Below the pieces are notes generated by a model. The model did not search any database. It was not told the DNA's origin and was given only the letters and a program-made list of their open reading frames with translations. The translations under genes and the position numbers were made by a program. This document shows, one piece after another, positions 27,775-36,117 of a DNA stretch of 64,000 nucleotides. How positions within the stretch are numbered: position 1 is the stretch's first letter; each line of letters begins with the position of its first letter. The DNA comes from Agarilytica sp045430345 (GTDB lineage Bacteria > Pseudomonadota > Gammaproteobacteria > Pseudomonadales > Cellvibrionaceae), in assembly GCA_045430345.1 (NCBI GenBank), contig JAILXT010000001.1, positions 1 to 64,000 on the forward strand, read 5' to 3'.

Positions 27775-29294
27775 GTTTAATCAATGATGCATTGAAGGAT
27801 TTAGATTCCCGTTCTGAAGAATCGAATTTTAATGCTGACGAACATCTTCAGTTAGAACAAAATATGTCGGAGGCGGGGGCTGCCAGAAGAAGTACTACGG
27901 CTTGGTTAAATTGGCGATCTATTGTCATGCCGAGCGTGCTGCTTCTCGGTGCTTTTTTTGTATTTGATTTTCGTGGGCATGAAGACAAGGTTCCATCTGG
28001 TGGCTCAGAGTCTGTGGGCGTGGTGGAAAGTCGTAATGTCAGCAGCGTAAACCGTAATATGTCGAACGTGAAAAGTAGTGCTGAAATTTCGGTGCACTCA
28101 GATCTAGGTTCTGGCGTTATTGCTTCCGACGAAAGCTCATTTGGAAGTGAAAATACGGTTTCGCCTACATTAGAACGCCTAGTGACACGAGACGATAAAA
28201 TAAGGGTGTATCTTGATAAAGCTGATGTGGCGATCAAGCGCAATCGATTGAGTGTTCCAGCCAAAGGGAATGCCTTATTTTTTCTCGCCAAAGTCCGGGA
28301 GTTGGATCCTGAGAATTCTCGAGCAGGGGCTATGTATCGCGATATTCAGTCTTCTTATCTAAACCAAATTAATTTAGCGCTTGAAAATCATCATTTTCAC
28401 CGAGCGGAAAAACTTATTTCTCGTTCGGGGGTGTTCGGCTTCAACGAGCTTGAGATGGAAAGCTATCAATCGAGGTTGTCCCAAAAGATTGAATTGAATC
28501 GTGTTGCTGGTGACAGCATGGCAGAACGTGATATAGCTGAAGGGAACATATTGCCTGCATCCGTAGCGATGAGTTCTAAAGGCGAACTGGATCCAGAATA
28601 TAAGGCTGCTGATATATTATCTGAAGCCCCTCTTCCTATAGACAATAGGGAAAAGAAGCGATGGGTTACGGCAACCTCAGAATCGGAAGATTTACATTAT
28701 GTGAATCAGATAAAAGTGCGTATTAATTCTGGTGAGGAAAAACAGGCGATTGCAGAGCTCGCGGGTCGAGTAAAACAGAATACTAAGGTACTTAATTCCG
28801 AAATATTCTTGTTTGATTACTATATTGGACATTCTGAATTCGATAAAGCTCAAAATCTGCTCAATAGTCTTGATAGTAACCACGTGGCCGCCGATTATTT
28901 CAATGCTCAGTTAACCCATCATTTTCATGGCCCGGCACGAGCGATTTCGATATTAGAGTCTTCTGCATTTGTCGATGAGACACGAACTGCCGTTCTAAAT
29001 CGACACTTAGGTGAAAAACAAAGTGCATTTCTGGCCGCGCTGTATCAAAAGGCGGAAGAGTATAAAAAAGCACAGGCTATCTATGCTCGCTTGCTGAGAG
29101 AAGATCAGCACAATATCCAATATACCTTAGGGTTTGCGTTGGCGGCAGATGCCGACGGTGATAGGTTTTCTGCGCTTACTGCATATCGAAAAATTAGTGC
29201 TTCAGGTTACCAGAATGAGAGTGTTCTAGGGTTTGTAAAAAAGAGAATTAGTATTCTAGAAGCAAATGACTTGGCGGAGGCGACCAGATGGTAG
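27771..29294 (+). CDS. mshN: MSHA biogenesis protein MshN (TPR protein)
   Basis: A 507-residue membrane protein. The first residues MSLINDALKDLDSR match the N terminus seen in GspB/MshN partners of GspA-type ATPases. A single transmembrane segment follows (WRSIVMPSVLLLGAFFVFDF). After a low-complexity Ser/Val region come several TPR-like helix pairs, for example AALYQKAEEYKKAQAIYARLLREDQHN split around residues 460-490. The start ATG overlaps the mshM stop (ATGA), and the end overlaps mshE. In the family MshN works with MshM in the periplasm to help secretin or pilus assembly. Confidence 0.9.
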   Translation: MSLINDALKDLDSRSEESNFNADEHLQLEQNMSEAGAARRSTTAWLNWRSIVMPSVLLLGAFFVFDFRGHEDKVPSGGSESVGVVESRNVSSVNRNMSNVKSSAEISVHSDLGSGVIASDESSFGSENTVSPTLERLVTRDDKIRVYLDKADVAIKRNRLSVPAKGNALFFLAKVRELDPENSRAGAMYRDIQSSYLNQINLALENHHFHRAEKLISRSGVFGFNELEMESYQSRLSQKIELNRVAGDSMAERDIAEGNILPASVAMSSKGELDPEYKAADILSEAPLPIDNREKKRWVTATSESEDLHYVNQIKVRINSGEEKQAIAELAGRVKQNTKVLNSEIFLFDYYIGHSEFDKAQNLLNSLDSNHVAADYFNAQLTHHFHGPARAISILESSAFVDETRTAVLNRHLGEKQSAFLAALYQKAEEYKKAQAIYARLLREDQHNIQYTLGFALAADADGDRFSALTAYRKISASGYQNESVLGFVKKRISILEANDLAEATRW

Positions 29295-31033
29295 ATTCCG
29301 GCGCGCGCAAACGTATTCGAATAGGAGATTTGCTGGTCGCCCAGCAAATGATTTCTCAGGAACAGCTCGAAAGTGCACTTTCAGAACAAAAAAATACGGG
29401 ACGAAAACTCGGTCGGCAACTAGTCGATATGGGAATTGTGGAAGAGAACGCATTGCTCACTTTGCTTTCTCAACAGTTGGACATTCCTTTTGTTGAACTA
29501 AAACATTTTCGTTTTGATCCGGAGCTAGTGCAAACACTGCCTGAGAACTTAGCACGGCGATACCGTGTTATGGTGTTAAGAGAAGATCCTGACGGTATAT
29601 TGTTGGGTATGTCTGACCCGACCGATATTTTTGGTTTGGATGAATTACAGAAAATCATACCTCAAACTATTAAACCAGCGGTTGTACGTGAAAGTGAGTT
29701 ATTGGACATTCTCGATATCGCATACAGTCACGCGGATGAAATTGCTGATTTGGCAGGGCAGCTGAGCGATGAAATTGCCGAAGACGCTGTTGATTTTGCG
29801 GATATTGTTACCGATACAACTGAGAGTGATGCGCCAGTCGTTAAACTGCTTCAAAAAATATTTGAAGAAGCTCTAAGTACAAAAGCGTCCGATATTCATA
29901 TTGAGCCTGATGAGAATGTTTTACGGATACGCCAGCGTATCGATGGTGTTCTTGTCGAGCAGGTGATGAATGAAAAGCGTATCGCCGGAGCACTGGTGGT
30001 ACGTTTAAAGCTGATGTCTAATTTGGATATTTCCGAAAAGCGCCTACCCCAAGATGGCCGTTTTAACCTCCGTTTAAAAAAACACAATATTGACGTTCGT
30101 GTGTCTACGATGCCGGTTCAATATGGCGAATCTGTGGTAATGCGGATTTTGGATCAAACGGAAGGTATTCGCGAATTAACCAGTGTCGGGCTACCAGATA
30201 ATTACATCAGCCGTTTTCGTCAAATTATTACACGTCCTCATGGATTGGTTTTGGTAACCGGTCCAACAGGTAGTGGTAAAACAACTACCTTGTATGGCGC
30301 TCTTAACGAGTTAAATACGCCACAGAAAAAAATTATTACCGTTGAGGATCCTGTCGAGTATCGATTGCCGAGAATCAGCCAGGTGCAAGTTCACGAAAAA
30401 ATTGGTCTGGGCTTTGGGCAAGTACTCCGCGCTACTTTACGGCAAGATCCGGATATTCTATTGATAGGGGAGATTCGTGATGCTGAATCTGCAGAGATAG
30501 CTTTACGAGCCGCAATGACCGGGCATATGGTGTTATCAACACTGCATACCAATGATGCGGTGACTTCTGCACTTCGTTTGGTTGACATGGGCGTGGACCC
30601 TTATTTGGTGGCATCTAGTTTAAGGGCGATTATTGCCCAGCGCCTTGTGAGAAAAATTTGCGATAGCTGTTCGGAGGCTCATACTTTAGATGAAGCTGAA
30701 GATCGTTTATTTAAAAGTGTAAAGCCAGGCTACTCGGGCGCCACTAACTTTAGGAAAGGTGTGGGGTGCCCACACTGTTTTAATACCGGGTACCGGGGCC
30801 GAATCGGTGTATTTGAACTGCTGGAGTTAAATGGCCCTATGGCTGATGCGCTTCGTGAAAACGATGTGCGTAAATTCAATGAAGCCGCTCATTCCCATCC
30901 CAATTACCACCCTTTGAGTGCGAGTGCTTTAGATTTTGCTATTGAGGGTATTACAACGATAGAGGAAGTACTTCGTGTATCCGCCCAAGTGGAAGATGAA
31001 AGTTTGGCTGAGATCGCGAGTGAGTCGAATTAG
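29288..31033 (+). CDS. mshE: MSHA pilus extension ATPase MshE with MshEN c-di-GMP motifs
   Basis: A GspE/PilB-type hexameric ATPase, 581 residues, that powers pilus extension. Walker A GPTGSGKTT begins at residue 325, with the Asp box and Walker B in DPDILLIGEIRDAESAE and the His box TGHMVLSTLHTNDA. The zinc site is C-x-x-C twice (KICDSC, GCPHC). The N-terminal domain contains two tandem 24-residue MshEN motifs: RIGDLLVAQQMISQEQL and KLGRQLVDMGIVEENAL, each ending in a Leu-x-x-Gln element. In Vibrio MshE these bind cyclic-di-GMP. The ATG overlaps the mshN end. Confidence 0.96.
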   Translation: MVDSGARKRIRIGDLLVAQQMISQEQLESALSEQKNTGRKLGRQLVDMGIVEENALLTLLSQQLDIPFVELKHFRFDPELVQTLPENLARRYRVMVLREDPDGILLGMSDPTDIFGLDELQKIIPQTIKPAVVRESELLDILDIAYSHADEIADLAGQLSDEIAEDAVDFADIVTDTTESDAPVVKLLQKIFEEALSTKASDIHIEPDENVLRIRQRIDGVLVEQVMNEKRIAGALVVRLKLMSNLDISEKRLPQDGRFNLRLKKHNIDVRVSTMPVQYGESVVMRILDQTEGIRELTSVGLPDNYISRFRQIITRPHGLVLVTGPTGSGKTTTLYGALNELNTPQKKIITVEDPVEYRLPRISQVQVHEKIGLGFGQVLRATLRQDPDILLIGEIRDAESAEIALRAAMTGHMVLSTLHTNDAVTSALRLVDMGVDPYLVASSLRAIIAQRLVRKICDSCSEAHTLDEAEDRLFKSVKPGYSGATNFRKGVGCPHCFNTGYRGRIGVFELLELNGPMADALRENDVRKFNEAAHSHPNYHPLSASALDFAIEGITTIEEVLRVSAQVEDESLAEIASESN

Positions 31034-31035
31034 CT

Positions 31036-32256
31036 ATGGCGCAATATCGGTTTCAAGGGCATTCGAATCAGGGGCAGTCGGTAAACGGCGTATTGGAAGC
31101 TGTTAATACTCAAGCTGCTGCTGGGCAATTATCCGGTCGTGGTATAACGCCTGTAAAAATAGAAGAAGTACCGCTCTCCGAAAATTATGTTAAAAAGCTG
31201 AACGTATTATTGGGCTCTGAAAATGTATTGCCCGTAGATCTGATTATGTTCTGCCGGCAGATGTATACGATTACCAAAGCTGGGATCCCTTTGACTCGCG
31301 GCATTCGCGGGTTGTCGGCAAGTCTCCGCCATGAATATTTTAGAGATGTTCTAAATGAGGTCGTTGATCGCTTAGAGTCTGGCGTCAGTTTATCTGTCGC
31401 GATGAAAAACTACCCGAAAGTGTTTAATGAACTTTTTGTCAGCATGATTAATGTTGGCGAGAGCAGTGGGAAGTTAGATGAGGTGTTTCTCCAAATTGGT
31501 TTCTATATAGAGCGGGATGAGGAAACAAAAAAACGAATAAAGTCTGCTATGCGTTACCCATCGTTCGTATCTCTTGCGTTGATTGCCGCTGTAGCGACAG
31601 TGAATATTTTTGTGGTGCCAGCGTTCTCCGCAATGTTTGCTAAGTTTGGTGCAGACCTTCCTATTGTCACTAAAATTCTTATCGCGAGTTCGGATCTTTT
31701 TGTTAATTACTGGCATGTCATGCTGGTAGCGACTATCGTTGGTACCGTTGGTACTTATCATTATCTAAGAACGGATGACGGCGCGTTAAGATGGGGACGG
31801 TATCGATTAAAGCTTCCGGTTGTTGGTGATCTAATTGATCGGGCATCTATGGCGCGGTATGCGAGAAGCTTTAGTTTAATGCTTCGTGCAGGTGTGCCCA
31901 TCACCCAATCGTTAAATCTGTGTGCGGCTGCTATTGATAATCCTTACCTTGAACAGAAAATCATGAAAATAAAGGAAGGGATTGAGCGAGGGGACAGTTT
32001 GATGCGGACGCATTTACAATCAGAAATGTTTACGCCCCTCGTATTACAAATGGTCGCGGTCGGAGAGGAGAGTGGTCAAGTCGAGGAGCTTTTATCGGAA
32101 GTCGCGGAGTTTTATGAGCGAGAAGTTGATTATGACTTAAAAACGCTAACTGATAGGATTGAGCCGATCCTAATTGTGGCGATGGCGATATTTGTCGCTA
32201 TTTTAGCGCTTGGAATATTTTTACCTATGTGGAGCATGTTCGAGATAAGAAATTAA
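31036..32256 (+). CDS. mshG: MSHA platform protein MshG (GspF-type)
   Basis: Inner-membrane platform protein of 406 residues with the duplicated GspF/PilC domain. The first copy has FCRQMYTITKAGIPLTRGI and VGESSGKLDEVFLQIGFYIE. The second has RYARSFSLMLRAGVPITQSL and VGEESGQVEELLSEVAEFYE. Three hydrophobic segments are seen (about residues 170-195, 215-240 and 375-400). The start is two bases after the mshE stop. It transmits ATPase rotation to the growing pilus. Confidence 0.95.
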   Translation: MAQYRFQGHSNQGQSVNGVLEAVNTQAAAGQLSGRGITPVKIEEVPLSENYVKKLNVLLGSENVLPVDLIMFCRQMYTITKAGIPLTRGIRGLSASLRHEYFRDVLNEVVDRLESGVSLSVAMKNYPKVFNELFVSMINVGESSGKLDEVFLQIGFYIERDEETKKRIKSAMRYPSFVSLALIAAVATVNIFVVPAFSAMFAKFGADLPIVTKILIASSDLFVNYWHVMLVATIVGTVGTYHYLRTDDGALRWGRYRLKLPVVGDLIDRASMARYARSFSLMLRAGVPITQSLNLCAAAIDNPYLEQKIMKIKEGIERGDSLMRTHLQSEMFTPLVLQMVAVGEESGQVEELLSEVAEFYEREVDYDLKTLTDRIEPILIVAMAIFVAILALGIFLPMWSMFEIRN

Positions 32257-32418
32257 CATGTGTCTAACGTGGTGAGAATTATAAATGTTATTTTTAGTTT
32301 GGGCCTTTGATCTATAAGGTGGGTCAGGTGTTGTGTGATTTCCGCCGCCTTTTCTATTGCTAACGTCTCTAATTATGATGTTTTGTAATGCCCAGTGGGT
32401 TTTGATTTTTGAAGCGTT

Positions 32419-32970
32419 ATGTCTACTAACCGTTATATTAAAAATGAAAGCCCCGAACGAGATAAAATCTTTGAGATTTTGATCGTTTTGATCGTTGTCG
32501 CAGGCCTGATTTTCGCGGGTATTAATCACTATACTCGGCCGATTGCTAAATCTCAAAAATCAATTATCGAATTTCATGCGGGTATTTTTGCTCGCATGAT
32601 ATCTAACGTGAACGCGATAGGGAAAACACAGAAAGACGGGAAAGTTCGTGTGGCGAAAACGATTTTCTATTTGAACGAACGAGGGTGGCCAGCGAATGCC
32701 GATGCTAAAAAGTCGGCTTCTATCAAAAATCAGACTGAGGAGGAGTGCCAGGAATTGTGGCATTCAGTGTTCTTTAATGCGCCATCTAGCCGCGTTATCA
32801 GTAATACTTATAAAAAAAATATTGATTATGTTATTTCTTTAAATAAAAACGTTATTTGCAGGTATGAATTGGCGAGAAAACAGGAAGGTTCATATTTCTT
32901 TGACTATGATGTAAGTAGTGGGGCGGTGACGGTTGTTCGCCCGGATACTAACCAATCTTACTCCAAATAA
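32419..32970 (+). CDS. mshF: MshF-like MSHA accessory protein
   Basis: A 183-residue protein with one transmembrane helix near the N terminus (FEILIVLIVVAGLIFAGI) and a predicted periplasmic remainder with a pilin-like long helix (EFHAGIFARMISNVNAI) and a small beta domain (TIFYLNERGWPANADA). It occupies the position of mshF, between mshG and the pilin genes. The G-W-P-x motif is typical of MshF family members. It is preceded by a 162-bp spacer. The exact role of MshF is not known; the assignment rests on position and architecture. Confidence 0.72.
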   Translation: MSTNRYIKNESPERDKIFEILIVLIVVAGLIFAGINHYTRPIAKSQKSIIEFHAGIFARMISNVNAIGKTQKDGKVRVAKTIFYLNERGWPANADAKKSASIKNQTEEECQELWHSVFFNAPSSRVISNTYKKNIDYVISLNKNVICRYELARKQEGSYFFDYDVSSGAVTVVRPDTNQSYSK

Positions 32971-33058
32971 TTTGGGTGTAAAAGACTAAATTCAATTTTC
33001 ATGTTAACTCTTTGACATGGGGATTTAGATAACGATTTTTTTCAGGCGGAGAAGTTAT

Positions 33059-33481
33059 ATGAAGAGGCAACAATCGGGTTTTACGCTAATAGAGTTGATT
33101 GCTGTTTTGGTAATACTTGGGATTTTGGCTGCTACTGCGGTGCCTAAGTTTATTGATTTGTCCGATGAGGCTGGTCAAGTTGCCATAAGCAATATTGCGG
33201 GCTCTATCGAGAGCGCTAGCGCGCTCAACCATGCAGTAGATATTGCGAATGATGCGGGTTTGAGTTCAGACACCTTTCAAGCGATATCCGCATGTAGTCT
33301 CACTGCGGTCAACAGTTTATTGTTAAGTGCGCTGCCAGCTCCGGACCCAGGCCCTCCCGCTGTGGCAGGCTACTCGGTAACGGGGGCTGCAACGATTGCT
33401 GATAAGGCTACAGAGACGTGTACCATAACAGGCCCAACCGGTGATTCTGCTACCTTCTCGTTGATTGGTACGGTTATATAG
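33059..33481 (+). CDS. mshA: MSHA major pilin-like type IV prepilin
   Basis: A type IV prepilin of 140 residues with a 7-residue leader and cleavage site QQSG|FTLIELIAVLVILGI. The conserved glutamate at +5 is present. The mature protein has two cysteines that bound a C-terminal loop (ACSLTAV, ETCTITG) as in MshA. It is the only pilin gene ahead of mshC, so it is the best candidate for the major subunit; an mshB copy is missing. GGAG lies before the ATG. A TTGACA element at 33012 suggests a separate promoter, but no matching -10 box is evident. Confidence 0.88.
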   Translation: MKRQQSGFTLIELIAVLVILGILAATAVPKFIDLSDEAGQVAISNIAGSIESASALNHAVDIANDAGLSSDTFQAISACSLTAVNSLLLSALPAPDPGPPAVAGYSVTGAATIADKATETCTITGPTGDSATFSLIGTVI

Positions 33482-33488
33482 TATAGCG

Positions 33489-33905
33489 ATGCCCAGGCGC
33501 CACTTAGGCTTTACTTTAATTGAGCTGGTGGCCGTTCTGGTTCTTATCGGAATACTGGGCACAACCATTACCACTGCGGTGATGCCTAGCGACACATTTC
33601 AAATGCAATCAAGCCGTGACCAGGTGGTCACGGCTTTTTTTTCTGCTCAACAGCGAGCCATGGCGCAGACCAGCCCGGTGAGTCTCGTGTTATCCTCTCC
33701 TAATACGGTTGATGTTCGGCAGTCGGGGGCAAGTATTCGAGTTGGGGGTGTGCAATATCCCATTACACTTCTCCCCAATCAAACTCTATCTGCTTCGACC
33801 ATTGCTTTTGATCGCTTAGGGCGAACGAGTGCCGTAGACCTGACCCTTAGTCAAAACGGAGACTCTGTAACGATTAGCGTGAGCTCTACCGGCTATATCA
33901 ATTAA
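33489..33905 (+). CDS. mshC: MSHA minor pilin MshC
   Basis: A GspH-like minor prepilin. With the start at ATG 33489 the leader is 7 residues and the site is RHLG|FTLIELVAVLVLIGI. The mature protein has the region SRDQVVTAFFSAQQRAMAQT, typical of the minor pilins that initiate assembly. It begins 7 bp after the mshA stop. A TTG further upstream inside mshA would give an over-long leader. No clear ribosome-binding site is present, so it may be translated by coupling to mshA. Confidence 0.87.
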   Translation: MPRRHLGFTLIELVAVLVLIGILGTTITTAVMPSDTFQMQSSRDQVVTAFFSAQQRAMAQTSPVSLVLSSPNTVDVRQSGASIRVGGVQYPITLLPNQTLSASTIAFDRLGRTSAVDLTLSQNGDSVTISVSSTGYIN

Positions 33906-33973
33906 TTTCCTCGTTTGCTTTATGTTTGAAATTTAACAATTTTTAATTTTTTGATGGCTCCTTGGAGTATTAG

Positions 33974-34438
33974 GTGAGAAGTTTTAGATCATCAGGGGTG
34001 ACACTGATTGAAACCATTGTGTTTTTGGTGGTGGTGAGTATCGCGCTAGTGGCGTTAGTCCGCGTGTACACTTTTGCAGTGTCTAGCAGTGTTGACCCAG
34101 CTATTCGTACCCGGGCACTTGAATTGGCTCAAGCCCAATTAGATGAAGTGCTCGCTCGTAAGTTTGATGAGGCAACGCCAACGGGGGGTGTTCCAGCGTG
34201 TAATACCACTGCAGGCCCTCTTTGCTTAGGTATTAGCGCGGACACTGATTACGATGATATTGGCGATTATAATGGTTTTGTTAATAATACTGACCCTTAT
34301 CATACGCTCACCGTTTCTGTGAGTGTTGCGGGTGCAGACTTGGGTTTACCCGCGGATCAAGCACGGCTAATTTCTGTTACGTCGACGATCCCGGGCGGAG
34401 ATAGCCTCGTACTCTCTGTCTATAAGACGAATTTTTAA
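33974..34438 (+). CDS. mshD: MSHA minor pilin MshD
   Basis: A type IV minor prepilin of 154 residues with leader site RSSG|VTLIETIVFLVVVSI and a +5 glutamate. The helix continues as RALELAQAQLDEVLARKF, a GspI/PilV-like signature of MshD. The start is GTG at 33974 with GGAG 7-8 bp before it. It lies between mshC and mshO in the standard order. Confidence 0.87.
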   Translation: MRSFRSSGVTLIETIVFLVVVSIALVALVRVYTFAVSSSVDPAIRTRALELAQAQLDEVLARKFDEATPTGGVPACNTTAGPLCLGISADTDYDDIGDYNGFVNNTDPYHTLTVSVSVAGADLGLPADQARLISVTSTIPGGDSLVLSVYKTNF

Positions 34439-34441
34439 TGT

Positions 34442-35269
34442 ATGGATAGTCGACGACACAACACGTACTTATTATGTCGTGCTCCCCTCGGGAGAGGGTT
34501 CACCTTGGTTGAGCTTATTACTGTTTTGGTGATCCTAGGCTTAGTCGCGTCGATTGGTACAGGCTTTATTGTAAGTGTTGTCGATAGCTACGATACTACG
34601 CAACGACGAAGTAAATTAATTAACCGTGGCCGTTTGGTCATCGAACAAATGACGCGTCAAATTCGCATCGCGCTGCCAAATAGTGTTCGCGTAAGTCCTT
34701 CAGGTAATTGCGTTGAGTTTTTACCTATTGTTGCGGGTACAACATATTTAAATGATGTACCCGATAGTGGTAACGCCGCGGCAAGTGTGAACTCCGTTAC
34801 TACGGCGCCATTCTCGCTTGGCCTCGGAAGTGTTAACCATATAAGTATTGGTGCATTGGTTTCTACGGAAATTTATTCGTCGGGAAGCCCTAACAGTAGG
34901 GTGAGCGCAGGTGCGTTGGGTGCTGGTCCGCCCTACACCGTTGTTAATTTCTCCGGCCTCCATGTCTTTGACCGCAACTCTGTAAATCAGCGTATTTTTT
35001 TGACTGACGACCCTTTACGTTTTTGTTTAATTGGTTCTACCCTTTACCGTTACTCTAATTATGGTTTGCTTACTTCAGCCCTGTCCGATTTGGATCCCGG
35101 TGGTGATGTGAGTGTGATGGGAGACGATGTTGGCACAAGTACTCAAGCGTTCGTGTTATCCCAAGGTTCCGAAAATTTTAATACAAGTATTGATGTTTCG
35201 TTAGATTTTTCTAACGGAAGTAATCAAATTACCTTAAGCCAACAAATATTGGTGCGCAATGTTCCGTAG
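34442..35269 (+). CDS. mshO: MSHA minor pilin MshO
   Basis: A GspJ/PilW-like minor prepilin of 275 residues. The leader is long (19 residues) and ends LGRG|FTLVELITVLVILGL, with the +5 glutamate. Conserved GspJ-type helix: RGRLVIEQMTRQIRIALP. The start ATG is 3 bp past the mshD stop. The end overlaps mshP by 11 bases. In the minor-pilin priming complex it would follow the GspH and GspI equivalents. Confidence 0.87.
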   Translation: MDSRRHNTYLLCRAPLGRGFTLVELITVLVILGLVASIGTGFIVSVVDSYDTTQRRSKLINRGRLVIEQMTRQIRIALPNSVRVSPSGNCVEFLPIVAGTTYLNDVPDSGNAAASVNSVTTAPFSLGLGSVNHISIGALVSTEIYSSGSPNSRVSAGALGAGPPYTVVNFSGLHVFDRNSVNQRIFLTDDPLRFCLIGSTLYRYSNYGLLTSALSDLDPGGDVSVMGDDVGTSTQAFVLSQGSENFNTSIDVSLDFSNGSNQITLSQQILVRNVP

Positions 35270-35696
35270 TTCACCGCCTGTATTTCATTCCTCCAAAGGT
35301 TTTCTAATTCCAGTTGCTGCGATTATTGTGGTGGGTATTGCCGTTTTGGCGACAGCCATTACGAGAATCACCTCTCAATCATCTCAAGCAAGCATAACGG
35401 AAGGGATTTCATTGCAAGCGTTCTACGCTGCAGAAAGCGGCGCGTATTATGGGATGAATCAATTAATGTTTGATGTGACGGCCAGAGCGACTTCGGATAC
35501 GAACTGCGTCACTTTGAACGGGAGTGTTATTAATTTTTCGGCGAATGGATTGCAATCATGTGCAGCGACGGTTACCTGTGTGACGGATACCGTTGGTGGG
35601 GACCCTCGAAGTTTTTACACAATTCGCAGCAGCGCAACATGTGGCAGTGGTGATATTTTTGCTGAGCGAATTGTAGAGGTTTCTTCATATCTATAA
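35259..35696 (+). CDS. mshP: MSHA minor pilin MshP
   Basis: A 145-residue PilX/GspK-like minor prepilin. The N terminus is HSSKG|FLIPVAAIIVVGIAV, and the usual glutamate at +5 is absent, as expected for the tip-most subunit. AFYAAESGAYYGMNQL is the typical MshP helix end. The last gene of the operon: mshQ, which normally follows and encodes a large surface protein, is not present. The stop lies only 9 bp from the stop of the oppositely oriented pilE, with no terminator hairpin. Confidence 0.85.
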   Translation: MFRSSPPVFHSSKGFLIPVAAIIVVGIAVLATAITRITSQSSQASITEGISLQAFYAAESGAYYGMNQLMFDVTARATSDTNCVTLNGSVINFSANGLQSCAATVTCVTDTVGGDPRSFYTIRSSATCGSGDIFAERIVEVSSYL

Positions 35697-35705
35697 ATCG
35701 TATCG

Positions 35706-36104
35706 TTACCATTTCTCTTCGGGTAGTTTTCGTCCTAAGGAATCTAAGGTAAGGTCGCCATCTTCTATTTGTACCGCGCCTGCTGTTGCTTGTAGTTCAT
35801 AGCAGCTTGTTATTGGGCAGGCGCCAGTAGCAGCGTTTACGCTAAGAGTATAGTGCTGCTCAGGTGAGTTTACATTCGTCGCCGAAGGGTAGCCTAACTC
35901 TGTCATATTTTCCGTATATGTTTTATTCGTAAAAAAATATTCTTCCATTTTCGATGCAAGATCTACCAGTGGCGCTTGTCCGTCAGCTCGCCGAGCTTTT
36001 AATGTATAGCCTTTATATGCAGGCAAAGCGATGGAACCAATAATTCCAATTATGGCCAGTACCACTAGCGCTTCTATTAAGTTAAACCCTTTATTTTTGA
36101 TCAT
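35706..36104 (-). CDS. pilE: PilE-like minor type IV pilin
   Basis: A 132-residue prepilin with a short 6-residue leader (MIKNKG|FNLIEALVVLAIIGI) and the +5 glutamate. ARRADGQAPLVDLASKMEEYF is the classic PilE minor-pilin helix. A C-terminal disulfide loop is likely between CPITSC cysteines. It is the last gene of the minus-strand minor-pilin operon, as in Pseudomonas fimU-pilVWXY1Y2E. pilY2 is not present. Confidence 0.9.
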   Translation of the reverse strand: MIKNKGFNLIEALVVLAIIGIIGSIALPAYKGYTLKARRADGQAPLVDLASKMEEYFFTNKTYTENMTELGYPSATNVNSPEQHYTLSVNAATGACPITSCYELQATAGAVQIEDGDLTLDSLGRKLPEEKW

Positions 36105-36117
36105 AATATAATTTCAC

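Noticed and set aside
27848..28291. Minus-strand open frame of 147 codons inside mshN
   Set aside because: Antisense to mshN, whose start and overlaps are well supported.
33012..33040. Promoter for mshA based on a perfect TTGACA
   Set aside because: No acceptable -10 box lies at 16-18 bp spacing, so the promoter is not called.
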